Assembly: GCA_001695595.3 (NCBI GenBank)
Contig: MBPM02000008.1
Span: 682,001 to 746,000 of the forward strand
Direction of reading: 5' to 3'
DNA: 64,000 bases
DNA from: Plasmopara viticola
Taxonomy: Eukaryota; Oomycota; Peronosporomycetes; Peronosporales; Peronosporaceae
Made by a program: the position numbers and the translations under genes
Part shown: positions 22,441 to 36,000 of the stretch, one piece after another
Layout of the letters: each line of letters begins with the position of its first letter
Position numbering within the stretch: the stretch's first letter is position 1
The notes under the pieces: model-generated
The model's input: the letters and a program-made list of their open reading frames with translations, nothing else
What the model was told of the DNA's origin: nothing
Databases searched by the model: none

Positions 22441-25400
22441 TCAATCTGTAAACTTCGTTGTACTTAGGAACCTGCCTAAACTGCACTAACATCAACTTTC
22501 AATATTGATTCAAGCTACGGTCTCATTGACACACCATTACGGTACAGCGCGCTGTCGAAGAGATAAATATCTTTGTTTAAGCACTACCATATCGTTACCA
22601 ATGACTTTAACGGTGTGATCAATCTATTATGGCAAGTAATTGCATTCAATGATAGGAAGGACCAAGCAATTTACTGATGCATAGCTACGGCAACTTCTCA
22701 CAGTAGCATATTCAAGATAATACTAATGCTTAGTCAGGTTACGGCCTCGAAATAATTTCGCATTGTTTTGTAAGCTGAGCTCCAGCACATTTTTTGGCTT
22801 ACGAGTCTGTTTAAGCACATATACGTATTTATACTTTGCTTTGAGCATATTCACATTTCATGCTTTTTATTCGGTAAGCTTACGGCTTAATCACTGATTG
22901 TAGCTTATGCCTCTTCAGCACACCTACGGCTCATTCAGAAATCTTCGCATTCAGATTAAAATCACGAATTTTAAATCTGGTCTTGTACACCAACTGCAGA
23001 TAACTATGAACAATGTTAATCTCACATGTTACATTTGGCCGGATTAAAAGACAAATTTATTTTGGAATTAATCAAACGAGCACACCGTGAGATCTCCGCT
23101 ACTTATATCCTAGTCAAGCGCTATATCTGCTGTAGGTAGAGCGTAAGTGCTGAGTCTCAGTGCGAGTTATTTGCTGTTAAGCTCGCTTTACAACCAATTT
23201 TTTTGGCAAGCGTTTTGTGTCAAAGACATTTAAACGTTACACTACACGTGGTAGTGGTGCTTGCTTTCTGTATCAAAAAAGAGAAGGGAGGGTCCAGCAT
23301 CATGACTAATCGTCGCAATTAGGTCGTGTCCAACCGGCGTCTGGTGGACCCAAACGCTGGCATAACGTAAAGCAATTGTCTTCGTCGGTCATCGACGTAA
23401 CATGCACTGAATGCCTATGTACACCACTTAGTGGCCATCGCGGTCGAGTTGTACTAGTCGGGATGCACATATGTGCGCACAAGTAAAGTGCGCCAGCGGG
23501 TGCAAGTTTTGCCAAATGAGGCACCATAAGTAAGCTTGCCGGGGCCATTGTGCATAAAGCTAGTAAAAAAAAGTTGATTTTACATTTGACCACTGGCATT
23601 TCGCAGGGACACTGGTAATGAAGGTTTTTTTTTGAACAATTGAGCATAACGGCGCTGTCGGACACGCTCGGCGATGTCAAAGCAGCAGTGCCGTTCAACT
23701 ATAGTGGTTTTAGGAAAAATGGACTCTATGAGTCAAATGTTGCGGACGAAGACCTGGCTCTTAAAATCTTTTTTGAAAGGCCGGCACCAAGTTAGACGTG
23801 CAATCATCGGCAGGCCGATAGTCAAGTAAGGCGATTGGATTCTATCATCAACGACGCCGTTCGCGGTATATGAGCATATACACCAAGATATTTTGGCTGC
23901 ATGCTCCCACTCGTTGAGTTTGCATTGGTCAATACAGCTCATGCCTCTACAGGCTGCGGACAATTTTATCTAAAAGGTTCAATAAATTCTTGAATTTGCC
24001 CTATTGTGAACTCTGTACGGGCTATGAACAATTTTACGCGAACAAGTTACCAAATTCCCGCATTCACCGTATTGTGAGTCCGTGTCTCAAGATGCGAACG
24101 AGACACAATCGCTGAAAGGCATATAACTTGAAGCAAGCATTCTGTTTAAACAAGAATAAATGACACATTTATAAGTGTTGGGTTCTTTTGATAATCAGAA
24201 ATCTTTCTATGAATGCATTTTTCTACTAAGTGTGTTCACACTCTACTGAATTAATAAAGGTCATGCCCAAAAGGGCTAAGCGCATAGTTTTATTAGCCTA
24301 CACAGACCTAATGCTATTTGTGGCCTTGCTTAAAACGTATTATGTCCTGGGACAGGAACACTTGGGAGCGTTGGCCCCAAATCATACGCAGGTACAACCA
24401 CGAAACCAAACCTGATTTTATCGCGACTACGGTCGTACAAGACCTTGAGATATCGGAGCTGGAACCTTACACAAAGTAAACTACTTCAATTAACATCATG
24501 TGAAGCCACTACATGTGGTAACCGTAATCACACCTCGATTTTCATGTAGCCGCACGCTTCATCGCGCCGGAGTTCTATCTGATTCAGCAAAAGAATTGCT
24601 TTGTTGAGTCTTGAGCAGAGCTACGCACCGCGCGTTCGCGCCACGGATTGGATCTTTTACAGACAAGGTGACAAATGTGACATGAGCTAGTTCATAGTCT
24701 GGACAACGCGATCGCAAATTTGCTAATTGAATTTCTTTTTGATAGCACTTTACCAAGCTAATACTTTGCATATACAAAGAGCCACCTGGTCATTATCTGC
24801 GAGAAGTGAGGCTACTCTGCTGCAGTGCATAGTAACACATAATCTACGAATGGATTGAATTCCCTTAGCCGTGACGAAAGCACACGTACATGGCCTGATG
24901 AAAATTACTTAAAATAGTTCTAGACTGGGTTCTTATACCCACACCCCGTCCGTACCATGCGTTGTGAGTGGATATGGCTCGCAGGTCCAGCAGATGGGTG
25001 GGTGTGGTTGGGCAGTGACAGAGAGGCAAGGGTGGTTACGATATATGCAAAAAATGCTATTGCAAAACAAATGTGTATTCGTACGATTACTATGCTGGAT
25101 AGTGAACAAGAGACTTTCTTCCTTAAGATGTTTATCAGGTCAACCAAGATTGATTCTGTAGCTTGGCTGGTCTTGCGAGTCTATTGACAAACTTAAGTCT
25201 GCAGACTCTCTACTTTCCCGGTACATACGATCTCATACAAGGCTGTAAATTTCGATTTTTTAGCGGTACAAGTTAGTGAGCTCACGGACAACATCACTTA
25301 AAAAATTTCGGTTAAGGAGCTGTCCATCAATGGCAATCCGGAGAAGCAAGCCAGCTTGTGGCTTTACTCCTCTCGTAGAGCAATTTGAATATTGTTGCTT

Positions 25401-25609
25401 CCTAAGAAGCTTAGTGCGTGGCAAGTCTACCACATTGATAAGTGGAAACCTAGTAGTAAATATTGTCAAAAATTGTAGCTCTTGAAAACGTTAATAAGCT
25501 TGCTCTTTCCACTAAGAGAAAATATGCGCTGGTGGTTGCCGAAAGGAATGTTTCTCACTGCCAGGCATTAATGTATTCCAGGACAGCATAAAGCATCATT
25601 TTTCAAGTC

Positions 25610-26290
25610 GTGAATTATGTGACGAACAAACACTCGTTCACGAGTAAGTGCTCAGCTATAAGCTCAGTCCCCAATGAACACCACACATATATGAGCACTT
25701 ATAATTATGGCCGCCGAGATGGTCATCTTGCCTTATTTCAGACGAGAAATTTCTTCTCGTCAAGTGTGGAAACCTTTACCAGCGAAAACCCCACAGTAGT
25801 CGCTACCACTAGGAGTACTGGGATTTGGGTTGCCTGGATCTCAGAGCATAAGTTTCGCTCGTAGAGCTTATACACCTTTGTGGTTAAATATACGTGCGTT
25901 GGCATAAAGCTGATTAACAAGCTGATTAACAAGTACTAATAATGGATGTGACAGATCGCACAGGAGCTTGCACAAAGGAGGTGTGAAAAAAATGCGATTT
26001 ACACTGCTCACTATCCCCGACCTAAGTCTACAGTCTAAAGATGTTCTTGACTAGTGATTAAATTCGCAACTATTCCTAGAATGTTCACTCTCACAGCCAC
26101 CACCATCGTCGCGTCGATAAAGACTTTTTCTTTCCATAATCACTATAAAATCTTTGAATCGCAGTTTTTTGAAAATTGAAAACGGAAAATCCATAATTAC
26201 TGCGTGGCGCACACATGCAGCCGTGCGACCGTATGTGCTATTTGAGATTAGTACTTGTTATCGATACATAAGTCATTGATGGCAGCCCAT
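25610..26290. repeat. Diverged direct repeat, right member
   Basis: Partner of 21725-22440. It contains a local short tandem repeat, AGCTGATTAACA twice, near 25917-25941. No coding content was recognised. Confidence 0.7.
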
Positions 26291-26915
26291 CTATAGGATA
26301 GGATACTTCATGTGTGTGGCACCATATAGCATTCCTTACAATGTGTTCGCAGGCTCGAAAAGTCAAGGTTCCATCATAAGAATGTCGGCTTCTATACGAG
26401 CTACAATATCCGCTTCTTGTTCGCCAAAATAGACAGATTTTGTTCCTCGGCGCTTCGCGATCCAATGGTTGTACACTCAAACTGAGTACAAAGAGAGAGA
26501 TATCTCCACTGTCTTTTCAAACAAAATTTTCTCTCTTTAAAGCCATAATGCCGCGAAACGACTCCTGACCAATACTTTGCTTGCACCCGCCTGTAAAATT
26601 TTTGCGTTGTACTGCAACAAATGATATAGGAATACCCTAATACTGACGACATAGGTTTTTACGTAATAATTAGCAAAATAAATAATGTGTAATCCGAGTC
26701 TAACTAAGAGCTGAAAGACCCGCATGAAAGCGTCCTCAAAACACGTCCAATCAGTAATTACTATTCATGAGGAATTTATATTATATATGATAATGCTCGG
26801 CATTCATAACTAAATAAATATATCCGCCTTCTACTACTACCGATCATCACTCATTCCGCTGGTATTTAACCCAAATAAGTTACGCGTTGCCACTCAAAAA
26901 AGCCCAAGTGCATGA

Positions 26916-29900
26916 TCACACTTTCACCTCCGCCGTCGCCATCTCTTGTTTCCGGACTTGATATTCCCTCGCATCGGCTTCAATACATTGTCGAATCTGG
27001 AGTCGAGTAGCAGCAACGTCGTGGGCCGAGAACGTGCTCGACGTAATCAAAGCCTCGAGATTCGTGTCCGTCACGTGTTTGCTCACCACTCCCTCATTGT
27101 GAGCCAGCACGTTTAACTCGAGACAATTCTTCAAAATGACTTCAGCAAACTTTAATACGTACACGCCACAGTCGTAATGATTCTCTTGCTGTGGGGCATT
27201 CACACTGAGCGTCAGCACGCGATCCACCTTGTAGTCGGAAACTGCCCCCCTCTTGTCGTCCACAGAAGTTTGCCATTGCATCCGCAAAAAGCTAGTCGTC
27301 ACAATAGCGTTGCAAAGTCAAATACCTCACATCACCCCGTATCGCCACAGCATGTACATACGTTTTTAAGTTACGGACAATCGCCATTTTGCGGTGGAAT
27401 GACCCAAGTGGATCCAGCACAGCGATGCAAGGAACGGCGTCCTAGCAAAGCCAGCATTGTTGTTTTATTTGCACCAATCAATTCCAAAAAGGTCGTTCAT
27501 AAAACCCACCTCGTTTAATGCGTCCAATCCGGCTAGCCCCGGATTTAAAATCACGGCAAGACTCCAGTGTAGACTACCAGAAAGAGACAATTAGACTCCT
27601 ACCTGTCCTCATCTAAGACCACGGAAGAGAGCCCTTACTCCTTGTTGATTGGAAGAAATATCATGGACCGGTGAAAGAAATCAGTGCGCGCGAGCCACGT
27701 GGATACATTTTGGTAACCCGCTTCCATGCGTTCTTGAATGCTCGCGCCTTTTCCGGCTCGAAGTCTCGTGTAAAAGTGCGAGCTTAGAAACAGCACTTTT
27801 TGCTGCACCAACGTATTGTCCTTGAAAGTAGTCAACATTAAGCGCCTAGACCCACGCATTAGAATGAGACGACGAGGTACCAAACCGGCGGCACCGTGGT
27901 ACGTACTTGAAATAGTAATCGATAATATTATCATTCAGGTACCGCTGTGGGTTCAATCGTGCCACATCCCGACGAATGATTGTGACAATGTCAGAGGTAC
28001 AGGGTGGCAACGGGTACGTCAGTACGGTCACGTTCCTATCAGCTTGATCCTCGTCGGAATCCGATAGACTACGACCACTAAATCACAAGCTTTAGCATAA
28101 AGAAGTCCACATCACAGTCAAGGACCGTATCACGCACTTCTTTTCAGCATCGTTTGTAGGTTGGAGGAAGCCCTGCCTTGACTTGTAATAAAACGGATCG
28201 GCGACCAACGCTTCGAGATGGTCTTTTGCTTGTGCCTTCTCTCTACACTCATCGTGTTAGAGCGTGAAAAGTGGACGAAAAGGGACCCGTAGAAAGCAAG
28301 AACTTACAAGATCTGTACCCGGGTATGTGCCTGCAACACTGCTTGCATTCGAGTCCACGCTTCGCCGGGTGTGTTCTCCAACGGACATATCGTCAAGTAG
28401 GCTTTGGAAGTATCTAGCAATTGATCCGATACCAAGTAAATGCAAGGCGATGATCCTTTGATGCATGGCGCGTCTTACGTACCTAAACTTGTAGGATCGT
28501 AGAAACTTTCCATCGTAGCTTGATCTTGGCCATTCCAAAGTGGCAATTTCAGTGCCAGGAACGCGGCGTCATTCACCACCGTTTCCACCGCCTCCATCTC
28601 TTCTCCTTCCACCTCCACCCTCGTCTCGGTATGGTAGATTCTACATAGTGTACCACCCGTTCTTTACAGCATCGATCGGGCCCAATGTCAAGTGGTACAA
28701 CGTACCGAACATCGTCGAGGTCGTTCAAACTGCCTCGGTAATTTTCCTGAAGAGGCCACTGTTCGTACTTTCCTCGAATATGACGCAAGCAGAGCCACTC
28801 AAGCGCGACACTCACGTCCACAATACATGGAAAGCGGCCAATCATCACTTGGCAAGCACCAAGACGGGCCAAAGTGTGCCTTGTTATCTCTATCGTGGCA
28901 CTTGCTCGTCCATTCCCGTCATTTGCTCTCTCACAAGACTTGACGGCCTCATCCCGTTTGCGAGGATTGTCACAATGCCCTTCAGCCTCCGAGTCCGAGT
29001 CCAACGCAATGGGTTTCGCCGCCGACCCTTCACTACTTAATTTCCGCTTGCCAAGTTTCGTCCCAAGTGCAAATTGTGGTGTACCACTCGATGGCTCCTC
29101 CAATAACGTGCTTTTGCTTCGATCTCGTAGCGCATAATGACTCACGATTGGTCTAGCCGTTGTTCGCTCCTTGGTCAATCCTTTCTCCTTTTCGACTGGC
29201 CATTTCGAGGACTTTAACGGCTTCTTGCTCGTCTCTTTCCATTCACTCGACGCCAAAAGCGGCTTTGCCACGTCGACCTTGGGCTCTGGGGCACTCATCT
29301 CTTCTAACGACGACGCAGGAGCTGGAAACGGGATCGGTCTCATTGCCGGGCTGGGTCCACGATTCCTCATTGTATTCCTTTGGGTCAAACGCGTGAGAAA
29401 CGGACTTTGCGTCTTGGGTGGCACAAAGACCTGAATGGAACAAGTACCAGTTATTGTCAAGTCTCGCTCTTCTACCACAATATAGTAAAGTGCCAATACT
29501 TTTGTCAATACGCCGTCAGTGACGCCTGGGACGGACGCTTGCGCAAACGATGAGCCGGGGGCTTTAATGCTCTGACCACTGGCTTTCAGGCGACCAGAGT
29601 TGTACTTGGGAAGCGCATGAGAGCGCTGAAGCTGCCGAGGTGAGTCTTGGCTAAAGTCGAATTGGTGCTGATGGTCGTCCCAATGATTATTGCATTGAGG
29701 CCTGGATGAAAAATGACAATGATAGTAGACACCCACAGCTGGTTAATATACACGAAAGGAAGAAATACTATTTTGTACGTACCGTCGTGGGACCGACCGC
29801 TCTAGAGCGACTGCGTCAAACTCGAGTGTGTTGGCGTAGCGAGAGCTAGTGGACGTTTGCGCATGCGAATTGGAAGAAGAAGGCATGCGCGCTCTGTGCT

Positions 29901-29940
29901 GCCGCATGGCCCCGAAGCGCCGAGGGCGGCGGTCTTCCAT
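26916..29940 (-). CDS. Ulp1/SENP-type SUMO protease (peptidase family C48)
   Basis: Ten exons on the minus strand: 29783-29940, 28706-29701, 28483-28619, 28308-28413, 28138-28242, 27907-28077, 27639-27845, 27510-27573, 27326-27441 and 26916-27291, about 811 residues in one frame. The first 500 residues are low-complexity, rich in Ser, Pro, Lys and Glu, with a basic/acidic middle. The C48 catalytic domain follows: RYLNDNIIDYYFK (substrate entry, about 547-558), the catalytic His in DLHWSLAVI (about 629), Asp in CIAVLDPLGSFH (about 658), Gln in NAPQQEN (about 722) and Cys in HYDCGVYVLKF (about 728). All triad positions are present, so it should be active in SUMO maturation or deconjugation. The last intron (27292-27325) would be only 34 bp, so that junction is the weakest part of the model. 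Confidence 0.85.
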
Positions 29941-30477
29941 TGAATCGAGAAAAGGAAGTAATATTTGTATTGTTGCGTCTTGCTGGTTGTATACTGCATC
30001 AGCACAACAAGGATCGACGATAGTAGAGTGCATTGTTATCTGCACTTCATCATTACTACTGAAAACTAATTTATCTAAAAAACCAATTACCAAGTAGTAA
30101 GATAGCAGTGATTTTTAGTTTTCATATAAGCGTTAAGGTGTGCCATAAAGGTGCAAAAGACTGCTTTAACCACTAATTTATCTGCTTCCTCCTCCCACAT
30201 ATTCCTAATAAGCTTCAATTTAACGATTAAAGCCAGCTCTTAACATAAAACACCGACTTTATTTAATTGCCCGTTATCCGCAAACTGAGCACGTTCGTCA
30301 ATCAAAATTTATGACGAGGAATTCCTCTTGTTGATACAGCAAGCTAGCCAGTAAACGTAATTCGCATTAATAAACCCATGTACCAAGTGCGCAATGGGGA
30401 CATATGAAGCTGAAGAAGCTCACCTCGATTTTGACTTCCCATCTGGGCGATTGAAGACAAAATATATTTATTTATAT
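29941..30477. other. Intergenic region upstream of the SUMO protease gene
   Basis: AT-rich and without a gene. The minus frame remains open above the chosen start (to 30093) but loses protein-like composition, so the ATG at 29940 (MEDRRPRRF) was preferred. Confidence 0.4.
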
Positions 30478-30832
30478 AGACACAAGAAGATCTCGGAAAA
30501 GGTTGGGGTGACGCCCTCCTTCCAAGCGCGGGGGCTAAATGCTCGTGCACTTCGGGCAGGTGCTCTCGGGCTTCTGCAGGTCTCTAACGAGTCTCACCCT
30601 CGACGCGACGGTCTCCAGCACCAGGGCGCCACCTGGGCTCTTACCAAGTCAGAGATAAGCAAAATAATGGAAGACCCTCACGACCTCGGTCCTGGCTGCA
30701 CTGCCAACCGAACGAGACCCGACGTATGCGGACACCACTTTATGCCGTGGACTAGCCAGACTGAGCCTAGCACGTGCATAACTTGGTAACGCGATAACGT
30801 AATACAATCCAATACAATACAGACACAAGAAG
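30478..30832 (+). mobile_element. SINE-like element, copy 2, with 12-bp target duplication
   Basis: The element is 30490-30820 (331 bp), plus orientation, flanked by AGACACAAGAAG at 30478-30489 and 30821-30832. It opens ATCTCGGAAAAGGTTGGGG and ends with the tail GTAATACAATCCAATACAATAC-like repeats. The frame TPSFQARGLNARALRAGA...TRPDVCGHHFMPW is open throughout. The perfect duplication shows a recent target-primed type insertion. Confidence 0.87.
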
Positions 30833-32548
30833 CATGAATATTACGTGTCTATCCGATACCGACGATACTGGTTATGTTGGCGATACATGATCCGGCAGAT
30901 ACCGAATTAACGAGTGATTAATATGAGTATCCGAACGAAGTTTGGAAGGCTTTTGACCGTCGAACAAGTTCGAGTGGTCGTCAGACCGATTTGAAGATAG
31001 AAAACCATTTAACATCTTACCTGACACAGCTTTGTAAAGTAATCGATTTTTTTAGTGCGAATGTCAAGATCGTTCAGTTATAGAGGAAAAGCACATTAAT
31101 GCGGGAACAGACGTAATTTGTCGTATCCGTCACAATATTTGAACGCAACTTCATCGACTTTATCGTTCCAATTGCTTTCAATAATCGCTTTACGCAACAT
31201 ACGATTGTGTCCAGTATCGATGCACCATTGTATCTAGCAATCAGTATTGTTAACGGGATTTTGAGATAGTCTCCATTAGTAACAAATCCATTATTAAGTA
31301 AATATTATCCATCTTTCGTAAATATCTCTTCATTTAAGTATTTCAAAATAGATGTTTCACCTTTTTTGAGCAGATTAAGAGCGAAGATACCTTATCTCTT
31401 TCATTATTGCATCGATTCTATGATCATCTTTTGTAGCAGCTTCATTAACTCCAGTATCTCTACAAGGTCTGATTCGAAGCATCATAAGTCTCTTTGAGGC
31501 TCAGCAGCTCGGATGCTTCTGGTAGTGCCTCCGATTCAGTAACTCGACGACCGCACTAAAAATCAAGCAACAAGGTCTAGCCGTTTTTTTACACAACTTC
31601 TTTGCTGACACACGTACCTAGGTGCTGAGAATACGTACACAGTCTGGATGCTGTAAATTTAAAGCACTGAAAAGCGAGTTATACTGCTTTTTTCTTGACA
31701 AAAGACAGCCTTCAGACTAATTTCTTATCAGCTGCAGCCCGCGTGTAAACGAGTATTTGTTCAAAATAGCAACGCGTATCCTGATGACCTCAGGGTTCCG
31801 CGTAAGCAAGGAATCATATTGATGCAGATGAAGAGCTTTACAGAATGTCAGGCGTATTCGACATCAGCACTAAAGTGGCCAAAAGTCATAACGAGCACAG
31901 CAATAGCTACAATGTCAACAAGCCGTGATAAAAGTTTAAGAAGCAGCAAAAGTTACATTTTTGGTTTTAAATCAAATCAGACCCGTCATGAGAGGGGACA
32001 AGAGAGTGGAGGGTAATATATGGCGTGAAAGAACCAAGTTTTTAACATATAGTACAAAACTGAGGCACAAAGGTCGAAACAAGTTCGATTAAGCCGTGTG
32101 ATTGTTCATTTTATATCAAGAGACTTGGAGAAGATTTTCGAAATCAAAGAGTTTCGTTCTGTTTTTTTTTCGATAATTAGTGTGAACAAAAGTTAAAACA
32201 ATAAAAAGGATAGTGAGAAAGACTTAGTGCTTTCGCGAGTTTATCAAGCGTGCAATGAACTTTCTGATGAAGATGCTGCTATCATGTATAGCCGTTAAAA
32301 TTGTTCTCGCTTATGTCGGTAAAAAATGACCATTAGGTGATAAACGTAAGGCCCGTTGCATCATTCCACAGTGCCCTTTCTTATTCAAATGGCAGTCTCA
32401 TCGTTTGAACGATGGCAAAGCAGGTAGCTTAAAAGACTGACCTTGAACAGGTAATTTGACGATAATCGAGCGGTGATTGAAAAGTATGCCCAAACGGAGG
32501 CGATATAAAAGTATGGTAAAAGAGAAACGTATCGGAACCATTCTGGGT

Positions 32549-32574
32549 TAAACCCTAAACCCTAAACTCTAAAC
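32549..32574. repeat. Interstitial telomere-like tract
   Basis: TAAACCCTAAACCCTAAACT followed by CTAAAC, about three and a half units of the CCCTAAA repeat, the telomere unit reported for oomycetes. It is too short to be a functional telomere and lies in the interior of the window. Confidence 0.75.
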
Positions 32575-33089
32575 GCCAAAAACGCAATTCGTGTCGAATC
32601 TGGCAAACATGCGCCTTGCTAACGTCGTCAATAATACTAAAGCCTAAGACTTGAATGACGCGCAATCTACTTAATCTAATATTAAAGATTCACGCCGGAA
32701 AAGACCGGATCTCGAAGTTCAAGAGCATAGTTGCACAGCAGACAGGTCAATATCCTGTGACTTCACCGGCGTATGACTCGGCGCTGACGCTCCCAAGTTT
32801 TCATGTCCTAGGTCAAAATACGGTTTAAGTAAGCTCACAAAGAGTAGTAGCTTTGTGCGTATGCCAAAAGGCTCATGCGCTTAAACTTTTTTGGGTATGA
32901 ACTCAAAAATTTATTACAGTGCGAACACACTTTCGGCCAAGATTGAGCATTCGTTGCATCGATAGATGCATTTCTTAGTATGAAATAAAACTCACTCATC
33001 AATTTTATTTTTTATAATGTATCATTGTCTCCTTTCCATATAGAATGTTCGCTCCGAGTATCTTGCCTTTCAGCTATATTCTCTCGAGA

Positions 33090-36000
33090 TAGCTAATTTT
33101 CAATCCAGGATTGGAAACGTGGGGCCACAAGCAGAGCCCATTTTAAGGTACCGTAAAAGCTGTGCTCAGGAGACCATGATATTGTGGGTTATCGGTCGCA
33201 AGACGATTGTCTGTTGGCATACGACGATGCGATTCATTCAAATAAAGATTGTACCAAATGTACCGCTTACATTACGCATTGAGCTGTTGCGACATGCGAG
33301 CAAATAATTACAATACATCGAAATTTAAACGCACAAAAAACGCAACACTTGACTAGCCCGTCCCTCATCCTTCGATATATCATAGAACGCGCACGGCGGG
33401 CGTAGTGTAAAGGCTGATTACTCGCTATAACGAGCATTGCGAGTGCATTGCTCAGAATATTGCGGCTTATACTGGCTGGTCTCTTTGGACAACTCAGTAA
33501 AGTGGTACAAGCTGCTGGCTCATGAGCAGAGCTTGGACCCCCTGATAACTTGAGCATAGAGTATTTTTACGCGTCAGTGAAATTTGAGGCTTATTTAGTT
33601 TGGAATGCGAGATTTTGGAAGTTTAAAGATGATGTCGGATAGCAGAAATAGTATGCGTTACACATGTACTGTTAATGTCATTTTATTTCTTGTACATTCC
33701 GGAGTCATGATGAAGGAGAGTGTGACGGCTCTGCACGAACCCAGTGTGTGATTCACTTGTAAATGTCGCTATGATGCTGCATAACATAAATCGCGTAAGC
33801 TTTTGAAGATGGTTAAAGAATATCCAAGATCTAAAAATAAGCAGAATTTATTGCAAGTATGTGTTTACAATGGACAGCAAATGTCTTTTTGGCTGCTCAA
33901 AGTTACCAAAATGGCTTCTGTAATATGCATTTCTTGACTATGTCAGAGTTTTTTCGGAGCTAGGCTTCCAAAATTCAATTTGTGTCCATCTCAAAATCAT
34001 AGAACAGTGTTCTAGCAACTTCTGTGTGTACTTGCTAGAGCATTTGGCCAGATTAGTCTACTTCCTAAAGTATGAGCTAAATAAGATTGACCAATTGGCA
34101 AAGGCCTTGACGTACATACACTCAAACACTACTCGTTTGTTTTTCGTCTATCGTTTAGTGATTTACATGTCATCAAAGCATGTGTGTCACCAAACAACTA
34201 AATGTCGCAGATACGTCGGAAAGAACTACAATCAACCACTCCCAGACATCTGTGTTAGCCTTGAGCGCTACCATTTTATAGAGTTGTGTGTCATATATTG
34301 ACTTGGTCAAGGTTTTGAATAATAGATGACACGGTGGCACCCTTAATAGTGTGGTATCGTTTCCGCTTTAAAATGCAAAGCACGGCGTGATTTTTTTTAA
34401 GAGAGTAGCCTCCTAAGCCGCGCCGGCATTCTGTGACAGAAAACCATACGTCAAGTGCATGCTTACATTAAGGCAAACACGGCCACTATGCCGGCTTAGA
34501 AGCCAATTCCTAGAGAGGATGTGTTGCTAATTATAATACAGTGCACTTGACCTATTTCCACTTGTCATGCGATTGGGTTGCTTACGATTGACCACGATTA
34601 GTGATCTAAGCGGTCTAACGCTTTTTTTGCCAAAACAAAATCCAGGTTATCAAAAACAAAGATCCACTATTTGTCTTGAATGCTTTCTTGGTGATTTTCA
34701 TGTTTGCTTCATTGAATCGTGACTCCTTCAAGTCGATTGATCATATGTCGTCAGCTTCACAAGCTTATCCAAGCTATGCCAATAACTTCCCGTCCACTCA
34801 AACCGGGCTTTGTAAAGGCAAGAATTCAAGGCATATCTTGCCTATAACTACACCAACTTCTCCCTCATAAAAGAGTATATGGACAAGCGGTGTCGTTATT
34901 TACTGGCATGTTGATTTTGGGTCCTTCTAGCTCAATATGAGACGCTCTGAGCTACTGGGTGAGAGCCATGCATCGCCGTTAAGAAGTAACAGTCTCGGGA
35001 AGACTTTCCCTGTCGTATTCTTGTCGAAGCGATTGTGCATTGACGCATCGATGTCTACATTGACGTTCAGCAAAGAACTCAAGTTACATGTGCTGCTAAA
35101 CGCCGTCAGATGGGCAAACCCCTAGGTACCTTGACTCCGCCACACAGGATATTTAGTTAGTGGTTATCACGACAAACGTTGCCAACTGGGTTACGTGCCA
35201 CACCACGCGCACCTATAGAGTCCTACAGCACTCTGTACTTTGCACTAAAGGTGTCCTTAAGGAGCGCTGATTCTTGAACAACGGGTCACTTAAGTACATT
35301 ACTATGATGCCTTGGCCGATAGCCAATTACGCCATTTACGTCACGTAGTGAGTGCTATCTCTTACGAGCACTGCTTACTCACGTGTCAGCTAACGCGCAG
35401 TGCTACAGCCTTGATTAATTTTCCTTGACCAAATTTGTTTTTATAGCTTATGGAATGAAGCGAATGCTACGTCGTACGAGTAATGCTCGAAGGATAGCTA
35501 GTCCCTATACGTGCATTGATAGAGCCTTGCTTATACAACCTTGGATCAAAAGCAACCAAGTCACTCATGATATGCCACGAGTGATATGTAATTGGAGCGC
35601 CTCTCAGTAAATATGCAATCAGTAGGTCCTTAACCGTACTACCATGGTATAATCTCAAGTATGCCATCCCCAGAATGCAGCTAACGTTGATGTCTACGAG
35701 CATTGCTTAAGCTTAAACGTACCCCTTATTTTGCTAAGCTTCTGTTTTTTAAAATACCAAATGTCCATTCGTGATTTTCAGAGTACAACACGATAACCAA
35801 CCTGATTCAATGCCCACGCCAATGTCTCTCTACTATCTAGCAAAGGTATCACGAAAGTTTTGCTAGGAGCAAAGCGTGTGGCACTGAAGACCTTTGATGT
35901 CCAGTCAACCCAGCTCCAACCCCGCCTTGCTATAAGACCATACAGCGCTCGACGCCATCGAAAGCAGAAAAATTCACATTTATTTCCATCGGCTCTCGTA

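Larger units (their letters stand above)
15730..26900. other. Gene-poor stretch with decayed repeats
   Basis: Eleven kilobases without a gene I can support. Frames of 60-130 codons exist (for example 18954-19196 minus and 23306-23698 minus, the latter Cys/His/Pro-rich) but show no recognisable domain and are probably transposon remains. The only structure visible is the diverged repeat pair at 21.7 and 25.6 kb. No tRNA or rRNA gene was seen. Confidence 0.5.

Noticed and set aside
23306..23698. 130-codon Cys/His-rich minus frame, considered as a zinc-finger or integrase
   Set aside because: Cysteine spacing fits no zinc-binding motif and no flanking retroelement domain was found.
28573..28705. 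Read-through end of the long SUMO-protease N-terminal frame (RRGWRWKEKRW...)
   Set aside because: The low-complexity Trp/Arg tail is intron and wrong-frame sequence; splicing 28620-28705 puts the next exon into the frame that continues to the protease domain.
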